Position numbers and translations under genes: made by a program. From Deinococcus frigens DSM 12807 (GTDB lineage Bacteria; Deinococcota; Deinococci; Deinococcales; Deinococcaceae), in assembly GCF_000701425.1 (NCBI RefSeq), contig NZ_JNIW01000105.1, forward strand, positions 1-5,978: a DNA stretch of 5,978 nucleotides, in the 5' to 3' direction. Under the pieces are notes generated by a model, which was not told where the DNA came from, did not search any database, and worked only from the letters and a program-made list of their open reading frames with translations. Below are positions 4,778 through 5,978 of this stretch, piece by piece; position 1 is the stretch's first letter; the number at the start of each line of letters is the position of its first letter.

Positions 4778-5368
4778 TCACGAACCAGCTTTGGCGGCCT
4801 TCGCCTTGGGGGTCCGGGTCTTGGACCCGACTGTTTGATGCACTGGCCCCTTGCTGGGCTTCCCAGGAGCGTCCTGTTTCTCAAAGCGCCGAAATGCGTT
4901 GTAAAGCGTTTCGCGGCTGACGTTCATCGCGTTGGCGATCTCCGTTTTGGTGCGGCCTGCTTCCAGCCATGTTTTGGCAACCTCATACTGCTCCCGGCTC
5001 ACCCGGCTCTGGTTGGCCGTCACCGCCTGCCCTTCCGGCATAGCGGGGACTTCTTGCGGCTCCTCTTTGTCCCAGAGAATCTGAGACAGCTCCACATCCA
5101 GGGCTTCAGCGAGGGCCAGGCACATCTTGAGCTTGGGCGTCACGCCCCGGTAAAGCCACCGAAGCAGGCTGGTTCCAGCGCCAACCTTCTCCGACAGCTC
5201 GCCAACCTCCAGGCCGCGTTCCTTGCGCCACTGGTTGAGGGTCTTTTGTTCTTTCATATATACTCGCCGCGTTCCTTTAACTCTGTCTGAGGGGAATGGG
5301 CCTGTCCGCCGTGGACAGGCTCTTTTCATTGTGCCATGTGTTGCCGTGTTCGTCAGGTTCGTATTCAT
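4778..5368 (-). CDS. Two-domain helix-turn-helix regulator (XRE-type plus Hin-like HTH)
   Basis: A DNA-binding protein of 196 aa from ATG 5368, or 159 aa from ATG 5257. Numbered from the shorter start, residues 6-60 form an XRE/Cro-type domain (LNQWRKERGLEVGELSEKVG through LKMCLALAEALDVELSQI). Residues 89-125 form a second, Hin/resolvase-like helix-turn-helix (KTEIANAMNVSRETLYNAF). The end is basic (PKAKAAKAGS), perhaps a nonspecific DNA-binding tail. The start is uncertain. ATG 5368 has AGGAGG 7 bases upstream and overlaps the preceding stop as ATGA, which is strong evidence. However, its 37 extra residues match no domain, use codons less like the rest of the gene and span a hairpin at 5300-5320, while the recognised domain begins right after ATG 5257. 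Candidate targets are the TGTCGTAAAA sites at 4620-4768. It ends with a terminator. Confidence 0.82.
   Translation of the reverse strand: MNTNLTNTATHGTMKRACPRRTGPFPSDRVKGTRRVYMKEQKTLNQWRKERGLEVGELSEKVGAGTSLLRWLYRGVTPKLKMCLALAEALDVELSQILWDKEEPQEVPAMPEGQAVTANQSRVSREQYEVAKTWLEAGRTKTEIANAMNVSRETLYNAFRRFEKQDAPGKPSKGPVHQTVGSKTRTPKAKAAKAGS
5300..5326 (+). terminator. Hairpin with T-tract, terminator-like on the plus strand
   Basis: GCCTGTCC (5300-5307) pairs perfectly with GGACAGGC (5313-5320) over the loop GCCGT. TCTTTT (5321-5326) follows on the plus strand. No plus-strand gene ends here, so it may stop antisense transcription. On the minus strand it would be a hairpin in the 5' part of the regulator message, between its two possible starts, and could act as an operator or translation control element. 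Confidence 0.5.
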
Positions 5369-5677
5369 GCGCTGGCCTCCTGTGGGTCCTGCACGGGCGC
5401 AGTGGTTTCGTGGTGGTAAAAGGGTTCGCGGGCCTGGGCCTGCTCCGGCGTGAGCTTGCCTCTCCAGACCTTGAGACTGGAGGACACCACGGCCCGGTAC
5501 TGAAAACTGCGCGAGTTGCGTTTGCCGGTGGGAACCACCCCAAACCTCGCGCCGTCGTCGGGCCGGTACAGGCTTTCAATCTTGACCACCTTCCCCGTCA
5601 CCCACTGCTGACTTCTTTCCTCGTCTTCTGGAGTCTCGGCGTGCCACATCCGAATGTGGAGCGTCAGCACTTCGCCC
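5365..5677 (-). pseudogene. 3' remnant of an unrecognised gene, cut by the IS6 element
   Basis: The last ~103 codons of a minus-strand gene. Its reading frame continues into the insertion sequence antisense to the transposase, to an ATG at 5856, which could be annotated as a 163-aa protein; the part beyond 5678 is IS sequence, not original gene. The remnant has alternating hydrophobic residues suggesting beta strands (GEVLTLHIRMWHA, QWVTGKVVKIESLY, SFQYRAVV) and an acidic, proline-rich tail. I do not recognise the family. Its stop overlaps the regulator start (ATGA), and its last codons carry the AGGAGG ribosome site of the regulator. The insertion therefore probably separated the regulator from its original promoter. 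Confidence 0.65.
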
Positions 5678-5704
5678 GGTTGTGTTGCCTTAACCGGACT
5701 GGGG

Positions 5705-5710
5705 TAGGCT
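5705..5710 (+). promoter_or_regulatory. Candidate -10 box of the IS6 transposase gene
   Basis: TAGGCT ends 8 bases before the GTG start, which would give a leader of only 1-2 bases. A TTGTGT (5680-5685) inside the terminal repeat lies 19 bases upstream as a weak -35. The match is modest; the main support is the lack of a ribosome site before the GTG. Confidence 0.25.
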
Positions 5711-5718
5711 GACCATCC

Positions 5719-5978
5719 GTGACCGACGCCAAGCCCTACCGACACCGCTTCCCAATGATCATCATCCAGCACGCTGTGTGGCTGTACCACCGCTTCCCGC
5801 TCAGCTACAGAGATGTTCAAGAATTGCTGCACCAGCGCGGCATTCAAGTCAGCCATGAGACCCTCCGCGAATGGTGCATGAAATTCGGTTCCCTGTTCGC
5901 AGAAGGACTGCGCCAGCGAGAACCCCGGCGGGGTTCCCGCTGGTACCTGGACGAGGTCTGCACGACGGTGGATGGCGT
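5719..5978 (+). CDS. IS6-family transposase, N-terminal part
   Basis: The first 86 codons of a DDE transposase that is usually about 230-240 aa, cut by the window edge. Residues 13-52 carry the N-terminal helix-turn-helix region, with PLSYRDVQELLHQRGIQVSH matching the IS6 pattern seen in IS26 (ISYRELQEMLAERGVNVDH). WYLDEVCTTVDG at 75-86 contains the first catalytic aspartate (D78) in the IS6 context of W..DE....G. GTG at 5719 is the first possible start, because an in-frame TGA lies at 5710-5712. No ribosome site is visible, so translation may be leaderless. The enzyme would drive cointegrate-forming (replicative) transposition, from knowledge of the family. Confidence 0.9.
   Translation, partial: MTDAKPYRHRFPMIIIQHAVWLYHRFPLSYRDVQELLHQRGIQVSHETLREWCMKFGSLFAEGLRQREPRRGSRWYLDEVCTTVDG

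Larger units (their letters stand above)
5678..5978 (+). mobile_element. IS6-family insertion sequence, left end, continues past right edge
   Basis: The left terminal repeat GGTTGTGTTGCCTTAACC (5678-5695) resembles IS6-family ends such as GGTTCTGTTGCAAA and begins with the usual GG. The transposase start lies 41 bases inside. The right end and the target duplication are outside the window. If the element made the usual 8-bp duplication, the bases before it (5670-5677, CTTCGCCC) should recur after the right end. Confidence 0.8.

Overview
This window looks like part of a plasmid backbone from a high-GC bacterium. The gene styles (a short ParA, a Xer-like recombinase, XRE-type regulators, start codons placed right behind a -10 box) suggest Deinococcus or a relative. 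The taxonomic call is an inference; nothing in the window proves it. Almost every gene is on the minus strand, so the order below runs from high to low coordinates.

Right edge (5678-5978): the left end of an IS6-family insertion sequence, with its terminal inverted repeat at 5678-5695 and the first 86 codons of its plus-strand transposase. It has cut an unrecognised minus-strand gene, leaving only its last ~103 codons (5365-5677). That remnant overlaps by ATGA the start of a two-domain helix-turn-helix regulator (4778-5368), which ends in a clear terminator (4691-4720).

Middle (2302-4771): the gap at 4567-4777 holds four copies of TGTCGTAAAA. Two form a perfect inverted pair around 6 bp, and two are direct repeats 20 bp apart. 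A short relic of a second XRE gene abuts the inverted pair. Then comes a tightly coupled four-gene operon: three unrecognised proteins (114, 198 and 129 aa) and a complete XerC/D-like tyrosine recombinase. Each junction overlaps by 1 to 4 bases.

Left (1-2304): three maintenance modules in a row. They are a candidate antitoxin plus zeta-like kinase toxin (2225-1284), a ParA plus small ribbon-helix-helix ParG/omega-like pair (1214-365), and a Prim-Pol replication protein (from 287, running off the left edge) that is frameshifted at a run of five C.

The main discovery candidate is a set of three arrays with a strict 8-bp period: a CACT-like box followed by 4 bp of mostly AT spacer. The arrays sit immediately upstream of the toxin operon (2241-2304), the par operon (1216-1277) and the replication gene (336-375). 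The arrangement resembles the omega regulon of pSM19035 and the tetramer boxes of ParFGH from TP228. It suggests that one small DNA-binding partition protein both marks the plasmid for segregation and coordinately represses replication, partition and toxin-antitoxin genes.
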